From NCBI GenBank assembly GCA_018969295.1, contig JAGWYN010000021.1:1-64000 (forward strand): DNA of 64,000 bases, in the 5' to 3' direction. The notes below the pieces were generated by a model. The model saw only the letters and a list, made by a program, of their open reading frames with translations, was not told the origin of the DNA and did no database searches. Below are positions 1 through 8,636 of this stretch, piece after piece. Each line of letters begins with the position of its first letter. The stretch's first letter is position 1. The translations under genes and the position numbers were made by a program. This DNA comes from Chloroflexota bacterium. GTDB lineage: Bacteria; Chloroflexota; Anaerolineae; Caldilineales; Caldilineaceae.

Positions 1-2314
1 CGTCGCCGGCACCTTTGGTCATTTCATCGAGCGCTTCAGGCAGGACAGTGTTCAGCTCACGGATGAAATCGCGGCGAGACACAACCCGAGCATCCACCGA
101 ACGGCGACGACAAACCAGCACAATGCTCGATGCCAGGGCGTTGGTGCCGGAACCGATCATCCGATTTCCCAGCTCGGTGCGCATCGGCCAGGTGCCGGTG
201 ATGGCAAACCCAGCCTGAAGTACAGCCTCCAAAAAGGTTTCCCAGCCCGTCGAACTGGTGCCGCTGTTTTCGGTCTCCGCCTGCTTGAAGGCATAGTAGA
301 TGGTCACCGGGAAGGCAGCATGTGACAGCTCGGCCAGCCGACGCATGGCTGTCGTCATCCCATCCAGGAAAAACACCTCCGCCTCCAGCTTGCTGCCGTG
401 CCGGTAGGGCGTGGCAATCAACTCTTCAGCTTTGGGCACCGCAATCGTGCTGAACAACATCGGAAAGACCGAACGCAGCGACCGACGCAGCCAGACATAG
501 AAAAAGTCGGACAGGTCAGCATAGCCGATGTTGTCGTAGTAGGGCGGATCGGTGGAAATAACCTTGTCACGGCTGAGCGATTGCGTTTGTGCATTATGTT
601 GTAAGGCAAAACTGTTTGCTTTTGCAGGCGTCGAGCCAACAGCCTTCCATGTCCAATCTACCATTGCCATCCAATTGCCTGATGAACTGCACAAAGGATT
701 GCTTTCTGCATAATCCCAAACCATCGGAATTGCTTGGCGACCAAACGTATTACGAATTTTTTCTCCTGAATTATGCCAACTACAAATACTTGACCAATAA
801 TCGCCGCATTTGTCCACGGCAAACGCCAAATACAGCCCTACTGCGTCTGCATAGGCCTGTGCGCCGACGCCGCCATCATCCAGCGGCGTCGCATCCTGCG
901 AAAGCGGATGTTCCCCTGCCAAGGACACAACATCCGCCAACACGCGCGTCCGCGCTTCCTGCACCAGATCCGAAAAGGTCGTCAACGCCACCAGCTGCCG
1001 CCGAGTGAAAAGATCACCGTAGGTGGTGAGTCCGTATGCCCAAGTCCAAAATGCTCTTTTGTCTTCGGAAAGTTTTAAGTCAGGCTTCCAGTTTGGTTGT
1101 GCTTGATTTGCCACAATTTCCATTTCTTGTGTTGATGGCAAATAAACACGCCCACGTTCACCCTCTGCAACGATTGCCATCAACCGGGCGCCCATGCGTC
1201 CAGATATTCCTTCGCCTTTAATGTGGTCTCCTGACATGGGCGTATTTGACATGATGCACGCAAAGTTCGCCCCGCGTGCGAGCTTCGTCCCATTCTTCGT
1301 CTTTTCCGGGTCCTTTGGTTTGCCCGTCTTCACCGTGAAGTGGTAGCCGCCCTTTTCGATCACCGGCTCGACATACGCCTCCTTCCCTTCTTTGGTGGAG
1401 AGCATGAAGGTCGATACCAGCGGCACGTCCACCTCTGAAAACGCTGGGTTGGGGCTTTTCACCGTGCGTGCCCACAGCCAGGCGATCACCGTCAGCGACT
1501 GTCCCACCAGCCCCTTCAGATCGGGCCGGTCCACCGCCATCTCTGCGGTGATCTCCACCTTGGGATACAGATGGCCGATGCGCTTCTCCGCCTCGTCGCG
1601 CATCCACTCGCCGTAGTACCGGACATCCTCCGCCAGCCCCTGCGCTCCACGATACGAGGTCGGGGCGATCAGATAGGGGGCAGAGGCCTCGCTTTTCCGA
1701 TGGCCTTTCTTCCCCACCCGATTTCCGCTTCCCGGGTTGACCGGCGGCAAGTTGGCAAATTTGGGCGGAATCTCGATCATCGCCTTGTTGATGAGCACCG
1801 CCACCGGGTTGAGGTCGGAGGCGTAGGCCTCCAGCCCCAGCCGCTGCGCCTCCAGCGGGATCGAGCCACCGCCGGCAAAGGGGTCGTGCAGGCCGGGCAG
1901 TTTGTCGGGGTTGAAAAGCTCTGCCGCCTGCGGATGCTCCTGGTTGAGCGCACAGACCTCCCGCCAGGAGCGGCGGATTTCGGCGCGGGCCCGCTCCAGC
2001 ACCTCCTCGTTGGTCGTGTTCTCCCACGTCACCAGCTCTTCAAGGATCTGGAAAAGCCGCTGGCGTTCGACCGCAGCGTCTTTTTTGTTCACGCCGTATT
2101 TGAAACCGCCACCCTGCTGGTAGCCCGGATCGTTGACCATCTGCGCAAAAATGACGGCGCGTGCAGCCGCCAGCGGACGTCTCGCCCACCAAAGGTGCAG
2201 CGTGCTCGGATGGCCGTGGCGAATCGATTTTTCTCGGGCCGACGCTTCGTTGATGGCATCGAGCGGCAGCGCCACTTCAATCAGTTTGCGCGGCGATTTG
2301 ATCGGATGGGTCAT
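1..2314 (-). CDS. DUF1156-type DNA methylase, C-terminus cut by window edge
   Basis: Open from ATG at 2314 to the left edge with no stop, so about 771 residues are visible and the C-terminus is missing. The N-terminus carries the DUF1156 hallmark (RHGHPSTLHLWWARRP near residues 24-39). It is followed by a SAM-binding loop DPFAGGGS near residue 145 and the amino-methyltransferase motif DPPYYDN at about 589. This matches the DUF1156 family of large putative adenine-specific DNA methylases. The start overlaps the stop of the helicase gene by ATGA, so the two are translationally coupled. In known genomes this pair is usually followed by a DUF499 ATPase and sometimes a nuclease, in predicted phage-defence or modification islands; those partners would lie outside the window. 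Family is confident; target base and site are unknown. Confidence 0.88.
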   Translation of the reverse strand, partial: MTHPIKSPRKLIEVALPLDAINEASAREKSIRHGHPSTLHLWWARRPLAAARAVIFAQMVNDPGYQQGGGFKYGVNKKDAAVERQRLFQILEELVTWENTTNEEVLERARAEIRRSWREVCALNQEHPQAAELFNPDKLPGLHDPFAGGGSIPLEAQRLGLEAYASDLNPVAVLINKAMIEIPPKFANLPPVNPGSGNRVGKKGHRKSEASAPYLIAPTSYRGAQGLAEDVRYYGEWMRDEAEKRIGHLYPKVEITAEMAVDRPDLKGLVGQSLTVIAWLWARTVKSPNPAFSEVDVPLVSTFMLSTKEGKEAYVEPVIEKGGYHFTVKTGKPKDPEKTKNGTKLARGANFACIMSNTPMSGDHIKGEGISGRMGARLMAIVAEGERGRVYLPSTQEMEIVANQAQPNWKPDLKLSEDKRAFWTWAYGLTTYGDLFTRRQLVALTTFSDLVQEARTRVLADVVSLAGEHPLSQDATPLDDGGVGAQAYADAVGLYLAFAVDKCGDYWSSICSWHNSGEKIRNTFGRQAIPMVWDYAESNPLCSSSGNWMAMVDWTWKAVGSTPAKANSFALQHNAQTQSLSRDKVISTDPPYYDNIGYADLSDFFYVWLRRSLRSVFPMLFSTIAVPKAEELIATPYRHGSKLEAEVFFLDGMTTAMRRLAELSHAAFPVTIYYAFKQAETENSGTSSTGWETFLEAVLQAGFAITGTWPMRTELGNRMIGSGTNALASSIVLVCRRRSVDARVVSRRDFIRELNTVLPEALDEMTKGAGD

Positions 2315-5300
2315 CGAACACGTTCCCCTCTGGCAAGCAGCGCCTGCAAGTCAAAATTTACCGACGACACGCCCCACTCCGGCTCCTGCTCGAACGGGGT
2401 GCGCAGATAGTGCACGCTCTCCACGGCATCGTTGTCCCCGACCAGCACAATCGCCAACACAAATTTTTGGGCCTGGTTCAGCGCATAGACAATTTCGCTG
2501 CGCGAGACCGTCACCGTCGTGGCCCCTTTGGTGCGCCCTTTGACTTCGATGTGCAGCGCATCAGGCTGCCTGCCGGCGACCGCCGGCGGGTAGGAGGTGA
2601 TGTCCCACCCACACTTCTGCGCCGACACATCGACCACCCGGCAGCCGCGCGCTTCCTCGATCCGGCGCACGGCGCCCATGGCCAGCGCCTCGACGCGCGC
2701 CCGCGCCGCCGCATCCGCAGCAAAAAAAACGGGCGTGTCGTCCCAGATGCCCTGCGCCCGGCGCAGCCGCCGCAGCAGCCCCATCGGCACGACCAGCGCA
2801 CCGCCCAACACAACCGGCGTCGCGGAAATGACGTGGCGCTGTTTCATGAGCTCCTGCTTGCGGTTCTCCAACCGGCCTTCCAGGTCGCTGATCGTGCGCC
2901 GCGCATTCTCCAGGGTCAGGCGCACATCCTTGCCCGCAGCCAGATCGTCTTTGAGCTTGATCCACCGGTCAGACCAGAAGTCGATCTCCTTGGTCAGCCG
3001 TTCGTGGACGGCGGCAATCGTCTTGTCGATGTGGGCGATCTGACGCTCTGCCACTTCGTTGTAATGGTCGGGGACAAGCGTCGAGGCGGCCAGCGCCAGC
3101 GCCCGCTGTTCCTGGTCTGTGTGAATCCAGGGCGCCCGCAGCACCTCGTCCAGCAAGACGCGGTCGGCAGCGGCGACTGGATCCAGATCAAGATGGGGGG
3201 CCCATCCTGCAAAGGTCGAAGTGCCGTCGGGGGCCACATTGACAAACTGCAGACGTTTGGAGAGCACCTGGTCGTTGCCCGTCTTGATTTCGTGCGTGAG
3301 CATCAACAGCAGGTGGGGCTCTTCCCCGTCGTCGTTGGGGTTGACCAGAAGCGTTCCCTGGCGCAGCAGATTGCTGTGCTTTTCCAAAAGCAGGTCACTG
3401 ATGGCAAGCAGCAGCGGATGACCTGGGTGGAGCAGCGCTGCATAGTCCAGGCCAGGTTTGTCGAACGGGCGCATGGCCTCTTTGGTAAAGCAAACGCGGC
3501 CGTAGCGTTTGAGCACCGGGGTCAGGTCGCGACGGTTGCGGCCAGCGATGCAGCGGTCTCGCTCCCGAATCACGGCGGGCACGTGCGTGATCTCGTAGCG
3601 CCCTGCTTCGCGCGGGTAGATCACCCCCTCCAGGGCCGCAAACGCCTGCAAAAAAAAGAGGCGCACAAAATGGGGCTGCAGCCGTCTCGCCTCGGCCTTT
3701 TCCATCTGCTCTTTCACGGCAAAAAGGCGTTCGACGCTCATCGTCTCCTGCGCCAGCGCATTGCGTTCCAAAATGGCGCGCAGGTGTCCCTGGTCCAGGG
3801 CAGTTTCGATGCGCTGGCCGAGCCTGGCGCGCACTTCAGGCCGGTCCCCGTAGCGAATCGCCTCGATCAGCAGGTCTTTGAGACTTTTCTCCTCGAAAAC
3901 CTCCCCCAAAATATCGAAGACACGACCTTGCAGCGCATCGGCTTCCACCTCAAGTTTTTTGAGCAGCCGGTGGTAGACCTCCCCCTCGCGCGTCTCTTTG
4001 GCCACCAGGCTCCAAAGATGGCACACCTCCTGCTGGTTGATGCGGTGGATGCGCCCAAAGCGCTGCTCCAGCCGATTGGGGTTCCACGGCAGGTCGTAGT
4101 TCACCATCAGGCTGGCCACCTGCAGATTGACACCTTCACCGGCAGCATCGGTCGCCACCAGCACGCGCACGTCCGGGTTCAGCCAGAACTCTCCTTGCAG
4201 CCGACGACGTTCGTCGCGAGGGGTGGCGCCGTGAATGGTGATGATCGTGTCGTGGCTGCCCAGCACGCCGGCGATGCGCTGGTGCAGGTAGTTCAGGGTA
4301 TCGCGATGCTCCGAAAAGATGATCAGCTTGCGCATCCGGCCATTGGCATCGTGCAGGGCCGGGTTGTCTTGCAAGATGCGTGACAGTTCATCCCACTTGC
4401 GGTCCTGGCCAGAGACAACGACCGCTTTGGCCCGGCGCTCCAGGTCGGCCAGTATGGCAATCTCTTTCTCCAGATCTGCGATCGTGCTGGCCGCTGTCGC
4501 ATCATCGACCAGGGTTTCTTCGAGCGCCTCCTGTTCCTCGGCGTTCAAGTCGTCGTCGTCTTCAGGGAGATCCATCAACGTTTCTGCCAGGGCTTGCCGC
4601 TTGCGCGTGCCCATCCGCTCTTCGCGCACGCGACGCTCCAGCCGCTCCTTGCGCCGTTTGAGCGACTGATAGATGGCTTCGGGGCTGGAAGCCAGACGGC
4701 GCTGCAGCGCCGTCAAGGCAAAGCCGACCGAACTGCGCCGCTTGCCGTCAAGTTCGTCGGCCTTGCCCATCTCTGTTTTTACATAGTCGGTGACAGCTTC
4801 GTAAAGCGCCCCCTCCAGATCGGACAGCGTGTAGTTGACCGTATAGGCGCGCCGCTCGGGAAAGAGGGGCGTGCCGTCGAATTTGACCAGCTCTTCTTTG
4901 ACCATGCGCCGCATCAGGTCGGAGGCGTCTACTTTGTGGACCCCATCCCGAAAGCGGCCGTAAAAGCGGTCAGAGTCGAGCAGCGACAGGAACAGTTGAA
5001 AATCTTCCTCCTTGCCGTTGTGGGGGGTCGCGGTCATCAGCAGCAGGTGGCGGGTGTGGGCCCCCAGTTTTTCGGCAAAGAGAAAGCGGCCGGTCTTTTC
5101 CAGTTTGCTGCCAAAAAAATGCGCCGAAAGCTTGTGCGCCTCGTCGAAGACGACCAGATCCCAGCCGGCAGCACACAGTTTTTCCTGCAGCTCTGAGTTG
5201 CGGGCAATCTGGTCCAGCCGGAGGATCAGCTGGGGGTGTGCCTCGAAGGGGTTGCCGCTGGGAGACATCCGTTCAAGTTCTTTCGAGTAGATCGCGAACT

Positions 5301-5829
5301 GCAGCCCGAATTTCCCCGAAAGTTCTTCGCTCCACTGCTCGACCAGGCTGCCCGGGGCCACAATCAGAATGCGTCGGGCGTCGGCGCGCAGGATCAGTTC
5401 TTGCATATAGAGGCCGGCCATCACGGTTTTGCCGGCGCCGGGGTCGTCGGCCAGCACATAGCGCAGCGGCTGGCGCGGCAGCATTGACTCGTACACCGCA
5501 GTGATCTGGTGGGGCAGCGGGTCAACGTTGGAAGCATGCACCGCCATCATCGGGTCAAACAGAAAGGCCAGGTCGATGCGTTTGGCCTCTGTCACCAGCT
5601 GGAAGGCAGCGCCGTCGCCGTCAAACGACCAGGGGCGTTCGACAGTGGCAATGGCGATGCTGGCTTCATCGCCCCGCCCCAACAGCCGCTCTTTGAGTGT
5701 GCCTTCCGGCGTTTTGTAAATGACAGACACGGTGTCTTCGCCGAGGGGAAGCACAGTCAACACAGTGGCAATTGTCGTAGGCTCAAGCCCCGTGATCGCC
5801 GATCCGATTTTCAGCTCTTCAAGACGCAC
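2311..5829 (-). CDS. SNF2-type DEAD/DEAH helicase with C-terminal DUF3883 domain
   Basis: About 1172 residues from a GTG at 5829. I chose this start because AAAAGAG lies just upstream and family members begin near RLEEL. An in-frame ATG at 5910 has no ribosome-binding site. Helicase motifs: Walker A DDPGAGKT near 128-135, DEAH at 229-232, MTATPHNGK near 265-273, and a C-terminal helicase lobe with RFGRIHRINQ. The last about 110 residues resemble DUF3883, with GWDI and IEVKGR in a PD-(D/E)XK-like arrangement. The protein resembles SNF2-like helicases of DISARM (DrmD-like) and of DUF1156 modification loci. It is the first gene of the coupled pair and probably translocates on DNA. Its assignment to a specific defence system is inference. 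Confidence 0.85.
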   Translation of the reverse strand: MRLEELKIGSAITGLEPTTIATVLTVLPLGEDTVSVIYKTPEGTLKERLLGRGDEASIAIATVERPWSFDGDGAAFQLVTEAKRIDLAFLFDPMMAVHASNVDPLPHQITAVYESMLPRQPLRYVLADDPGAGKTVMAGLYMQELILRADARRILIVAPGSLVEQWSEELSGKFGLQFAIYSKELERMSPSGNPFEAHPQLILRLDQIARNSELQEKLCAAGWDLVVFDEAHKLSAHFFGSKLEKTGRFLFAEKLGAHTRHLLLMTATPHNGKEEDFQLFLSLLDSDRFYGRFRDGVHKVDASDLMRRMVKEELVKFDGTPLFPERRAYTVNYTLSDLEGALYEAVTDYVKTEMGKADELDGKRRSSVGFALTALQRRLASSPEAIYQSLKRRKERLERRVREERMGTRKRQALAETLMDLPEDDDDLNAEEQEALEETLVDDATAASTIADLEKEIAILADLERRAKAVVVSGQDRKWDELSRILQDNPALHDANGRMRKLIIFSEHRDTLNYLHQRIAGVLGSHDTIITIHGATPRDERRRLQGEFWLNPDVRVLVATDAAGEGVNLQVASLMVNYDLPWNPNRLEQRFGRIHRINQQEVCHLWSLVAKETREGEVYHRLLKKLEVEADALQGRVFDILGEVFEEKSLKDLLIEAIRYGDRPEVRARLGQRIETALDQGHLRAILERNALAQETMSVERLFAVKEQMEKAEARRLQPHFVRLFFLQAFAALEGVIYPREAGRYEITHVPAVIRERDRCIAGRNRRDLTPVLKRYGRVCFTKEAMRPFDKPGLDYAALLHPGHPLLLAISDLLLEKHSNLLRQGTLLVNPNDDGEEPHLLLMLTHEIKTGNDQVLSKRLQFVNVAPDGTSTFAGWAPHLDLDPVAAADRVLLDEVLRAPWIHTDQEQRALALAASTLVPDHYNEVAERQIAHIDKTIAAVHERLTKEIDFWSDRWIKLKDDLAAGKDVRLTLENARRTISDLEGRLENRKQELMKQRHVISATPVVLGGALVVPMGLLRRLRRAQGIWDDTPVFFAADAAARARVEALAMGAVRRIEEARGCRVVDVSAQKCGWDITSYPPAVAGRQPDALHIEVKGRTKGATTVTVSRSEIVYALNQAQKFVLAIVLVGDNDAVESVHYLRTPFEQEPEWGVSSVNFDLQALLARGERVR

Positions 5830-6284
5830 AGGCAACTCTTTTCTGGGTGACAGAGGGCCATTTTGCACAAGACAGACCACAACACCCCATCCGGCAGGGT
5901 CAGCGTACATTTTTATGCGGTTTTGCGTGGGTCAAGCAGGCTGGTTGTTCATCCAAACCCACTCAATTCCATCTTTGCAAGCAGTCGTCGGCGATGCCAA
6001 CAGGCCCCCACAGCTGTGAGCGTGTCGTGGGTGTCTATGTGATCATTTTTTGTCTGTTGTCAGGCTTTGTAACAGGATGGGGTTCGTTCCGCCTGAAGGT
6101 ACATTTTTTTCAGGCATCTCGGGTGTCAATCCGGGTGTTTTTTTTGTACCCGTGTTCAGAAGGGGTGCCTGGTTTTTCCAGAAGTCAAAGGACGATGACT
6201 TCTTTCACCAACCACCCCTCAGCTTCCCAACAATTTGGGAGTGCGGCACGTTATCAGTATGGAACACCCTGGTGAGGGTGCAGT
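5830..6284. other. Intergenic region, no convincing gene
   Basis: About 455 bases between the helicase start and tRNA-Glu. Short open frames occur on both strands but none has a ribosome-binding site or a recognisable product. The stretch is richer in T-runs than its surroundings, for example an eight-T run near 6140 flanked by CGGGT and ACCCG. It presumably contains the helicase promoter, but I could not identify a convincing pair of hexamers. Confidence 0.5.
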
Positions 6285-6355
<71 letters not shown>

Positions 6356-6464
6356 CTTGTTTGCTGATGTTATGGCCGCCAGAACTTTCCCTAGTATAGC
6401 CCGCTCGCCGGTTGGCGTCAAATCAACGGCCTTCAAAAATCCGCTTTTGCAACAGAGGCCGCGC

Positions 6465-7772
6465 CTACACAGGGGGCAAGGGGTCATCCGATCTGCGTTT
6501 GTCTTCGAGCGCATCCATCTCGTCGGTCTCTTCTTCGTAGCGGGAGATGGTTTCGGGCGGCAGCGCACGCATCCCGGAGTGAACCGTCGCAGCCCCCTTC
6601 TCCCCCTCCGGCTGTGGCAGATGCAGAGGCCAGCGGCTGGTCACCGACGCCATGACCGACAGATCGTCGAGCGCAAGGGGCACCGTCTTGGACAAGGAGA
6701 GCTCCCCTGCGGTCAGCTGCGGAGAAGGAGGGAGGGGCGGCGGAGCGCTCTGCAGTTGACGGTAGATCGTCGCCAGCAGCTGGCTCACCTGCGCCGCATC
6801 GAGCGGGCTGCGCGTGTGAAGGCCGCTTTGTGCCCAAAGCGCATGCAGCGCATCAAAATCCCATGCCTCGACAAGCACTCCCTCACTCTGAACATGGCCG
6901 ATCTCTGCCAGCACACCGTCTCCGCGCAGGGTCAGCTCCTGCGGCGCCAAGAGCGCTGATTTTCCAAGATAGGGAGAGGCCTGGCCGTTGGCAAAAAAAT
7001 TGGGCCCTATCAAAAAGGAACAGGCCGCAAAGATCTGGTTGTCCTGCATCCGCGCCAGCGCCCCGGAACGCAGTTTGTGGTACTGTGGCTGGCTGTTGCT
7101 GGCAGCCAGCACAGCCAGCGCCTCAGCTCCCTGGAACGCCAACAGCCGCCCGACCTCTGGAAAAAGCACATCCCCCCCAATCATCAGGCCAAGAGTGCCG
7201 ACAGGGGTCGGGATGGCATTCCAGGTGAGGGCAGGCTGACAAAAAAATTGATCCTCAGGGGTCAGCAGGACCTTGGCCTGGGTGCCGAGCAAGGTGCCCT
7301 CCGGCCCAAAAACAGCCGCCAGGTTGCGAATCACACCGTCACGCGGGTCGGGCAGGTAGGCGCTGGGGGCCACCACCGTGAGCGCAAATTCGCGCGCCAG
7401 CCCACCAAACAGTTCCGTGTAGCGAAGCCAGAGCGATGGCGCAGCAATGTCGAGCAGCCCAGCCAGCTGGCTGCGAAAATCTGCGCGCAGCATCCCAGCA
7501 GCCCCGTGGGCCAGCCAACCAACCCACTTCTGCCAGAAAGACGCGCTGCGCCGACGCCCCCGATCTGCTCGTTTGAGCAGGGACGAACGGAAGTCTCCGA
7601 GCAGAGGGGGCACCACCATCAACCCAGCCAGCTCCGGAAAGACCACAAGGTGCGCTCGTTTGTTTTCAGCCGAACGCAGCAGGCGACGCAAATTGTCCCG
7701 GTACTCGTCCAGCGAGAAGGGAAGACGGGTGCGCTGCTGGACACAGGCGATTATGAAACGCCCCAAACCCAA
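6465..7772 (-). CDS. Nitrilase-fold (carbon-nitrogen hydrolase) protein lacking the catalytic cysteine
   Basis: 435 residues. The nitrilase superfamily catalytic triad is Glu-Lys-Cys. Glu is present in FPEL (E47) and Lys in AKVLLTPED (K167). The segment that should read I-C-x-D before FPE reads I-G-G-D at 198-201, encoded GGG GGG, so the nucleophilic cysteine is replaced by glycine. No other cysteine sits in the strand. About 110 C-terminal residues past the hydrolase fold are low-complexity and acidic. It is the last gene of a minus-strand set, 69 bases after the transcarbamoylase-like gene. By family it would cleave amides, nitriles or N-carbamoyl groups. As written it is probably a pseudoenzyme or binding protein, or uses different chemistry. 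Confidence 0.75.
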   Translation of the reverse strand: MGLGRFIIACVQQRTRLPFSLDEYRDNLRRLLRSAENKRAHLVVFPELAGLMVVPPLLGDFRSSLLKRADRGRRRSASFWQKWVGWLAHGAAGMLRADFRSQLAGLLDIAAPSLWLRYTELFGGLAREFALTVVAPSAYLPDPRDGVIRNLAAVFGPEGTLLGTQAKVLLTPEDQFFCQPALTWNAIPTPVGTLGLMIGGDVLFPEVGRLLAFQGAEALAVLAASNSQPQYHKLRSGALARMQDNQIFAACSFLIGPNFFANGQASPYLGKSALLAPQELTLRGDGVLAEIGHVQSEGVLVEAWDFDALHALWAQSGLHTRSPLDAAQVSQLLATIYRQLQSAPPPLPPSPQLTAGELSLSKTVPLALDDLSVMASVTSRWPLHLPQPEGEKGAATVHSGMRALPPETISRYEEETDEMDALEDKRRSDDPLPPV

Positions 7773-7841
7773 GAATCCTTTCTGACAGCGACCACTCGCT
7801 TCTCTGTACCCAGACCCAGGGAGATTCCCCCACCCGGTCGG

Positions 7842-8636
7842 TCAAGCCGCTGTCACATACCGCAGAATCGCCTTGTGAACCGGCAGAAGCAGACGTTTCT
7901 GCGCGTACCCCACAAAGCCGGGATAGTTCAACGGATCCACCTGCAGCTCTCGCCCCACCGTGAAGGGGGGCGTGGGCAACAACGCCGGAAAGCACAGGTG
8001 GGAAAGGTGTTCCGCTGTGAGCGGAGAGGGGGCCCCTTCTCCGTCGCTGGGCCAGCCGTCGGTAATGACCACATCGGCGTGTGGCGGCAGCTCCGCAGTG
8101 AAGTGCACAGCTTTCCCTGCTTCGTGGTGCCGCTCCTCGCAGACGTGGATGACCTTGACGCCAAGCACAGCAGCCAGTTCGTGCCAGGAACGAAAGACAT
8201 TGGTCGTCGGACCCCAAAGACAGACAGTGGCCGAGGCCAGCGGCTGGATCGTACGGTCGATAAAGTAGGCGTCGGTGAGCACCTCGCATGGATGGCCCAG
8301 GCGGCTCATGGCGTTGACTACAGGCCGCGAGCTCGCTTTTGCAAAAGCAACCAGCCTGGCGTGGTCAGACTCTCGAATGACATAGTGCGTGAAGAAAAGA
8401 TCCAGATACCCCGCAAGGTCTTCCACACGCTCGTGGGTCTTGAGCAGGTTGGGCAGTTCGGTGAACTCAAGGCCCAGCTCGCGGAATGCCTGGATGAAGG
8501 TGGCGCGGGTGCGAATGCCGTTCCCTTCAAACGACCCCGCCACCGTGCCGCCGAGCGGGCTGTCGGCAGCGCCGACCAGCGCCCAGATGGCCTGGATGTC
8601 GCGCGCGCCAAGGTCAGAGAGGGCCAGGAGATTCAT
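7842..8636 (-). CDS. Divergent ornithine/aspartate carbamoyltransferase-like protein
   Basis: 264 residues, shorter than the usual 300-330 of the family. Recognisable elements are FEGNGIRTR at 36-44, in the place of the carbamoyl-phosphate loop FExxSTRTR, and HPCE at 115-118 in place of HPCQ. A C-terminal segment VGYAQKRLLLPVHKAIL resembles the ENRLHAQKALL end of OTCases. The Ser and first Thr of STRTR are lost and the substrate HCLP loop appears as ALLP, so substrate or activity may differ from ornithine transcarbamoylase. The start overlaps the stop of the upstream lipoprotein gene by ATGA, and a nitrilase-fold gene follows. Fold family is fairly sure; catalytic function is not. Confidence 0.7.
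   Translation of the reverse strand: MNLLALSDLGARDIQAIWALVGAADSPLGGTVAGSFEGNGIRTRATFIQAFRELGLEFTELPNLLKTHERVEDLAGYLDLFFTHYVIRESDHARLVAFAKASSRPVVNAMSRLGHPCEVLTDAYFIDRTIQPLASATVCLWGPTTNVFRSWHELAAVLGVKVIHVCEERHHEAGKAVHFTAELPPHADVVITDGWPSDGEGAPSPLTAEHLSHLCFPALLPTPPFTVGRELQVDPLNYPGFVGYAQKRLLLPVHKAILRYVTAA

Noticed and set aside
2410..4383. 657-codon plus-strand frame inside the helicase gene
   Set aside because: It is antisense to a complete helicase with all motifs. The composition is typical of an antisense shadow and no family is recognised.
5911..6284. Small open frames such as 5847-6275 and 6050-6286
   Set aside because: No ribosome-binding site, no recognised product, and they run into the tRNA-Glu gene or the helicase start region.
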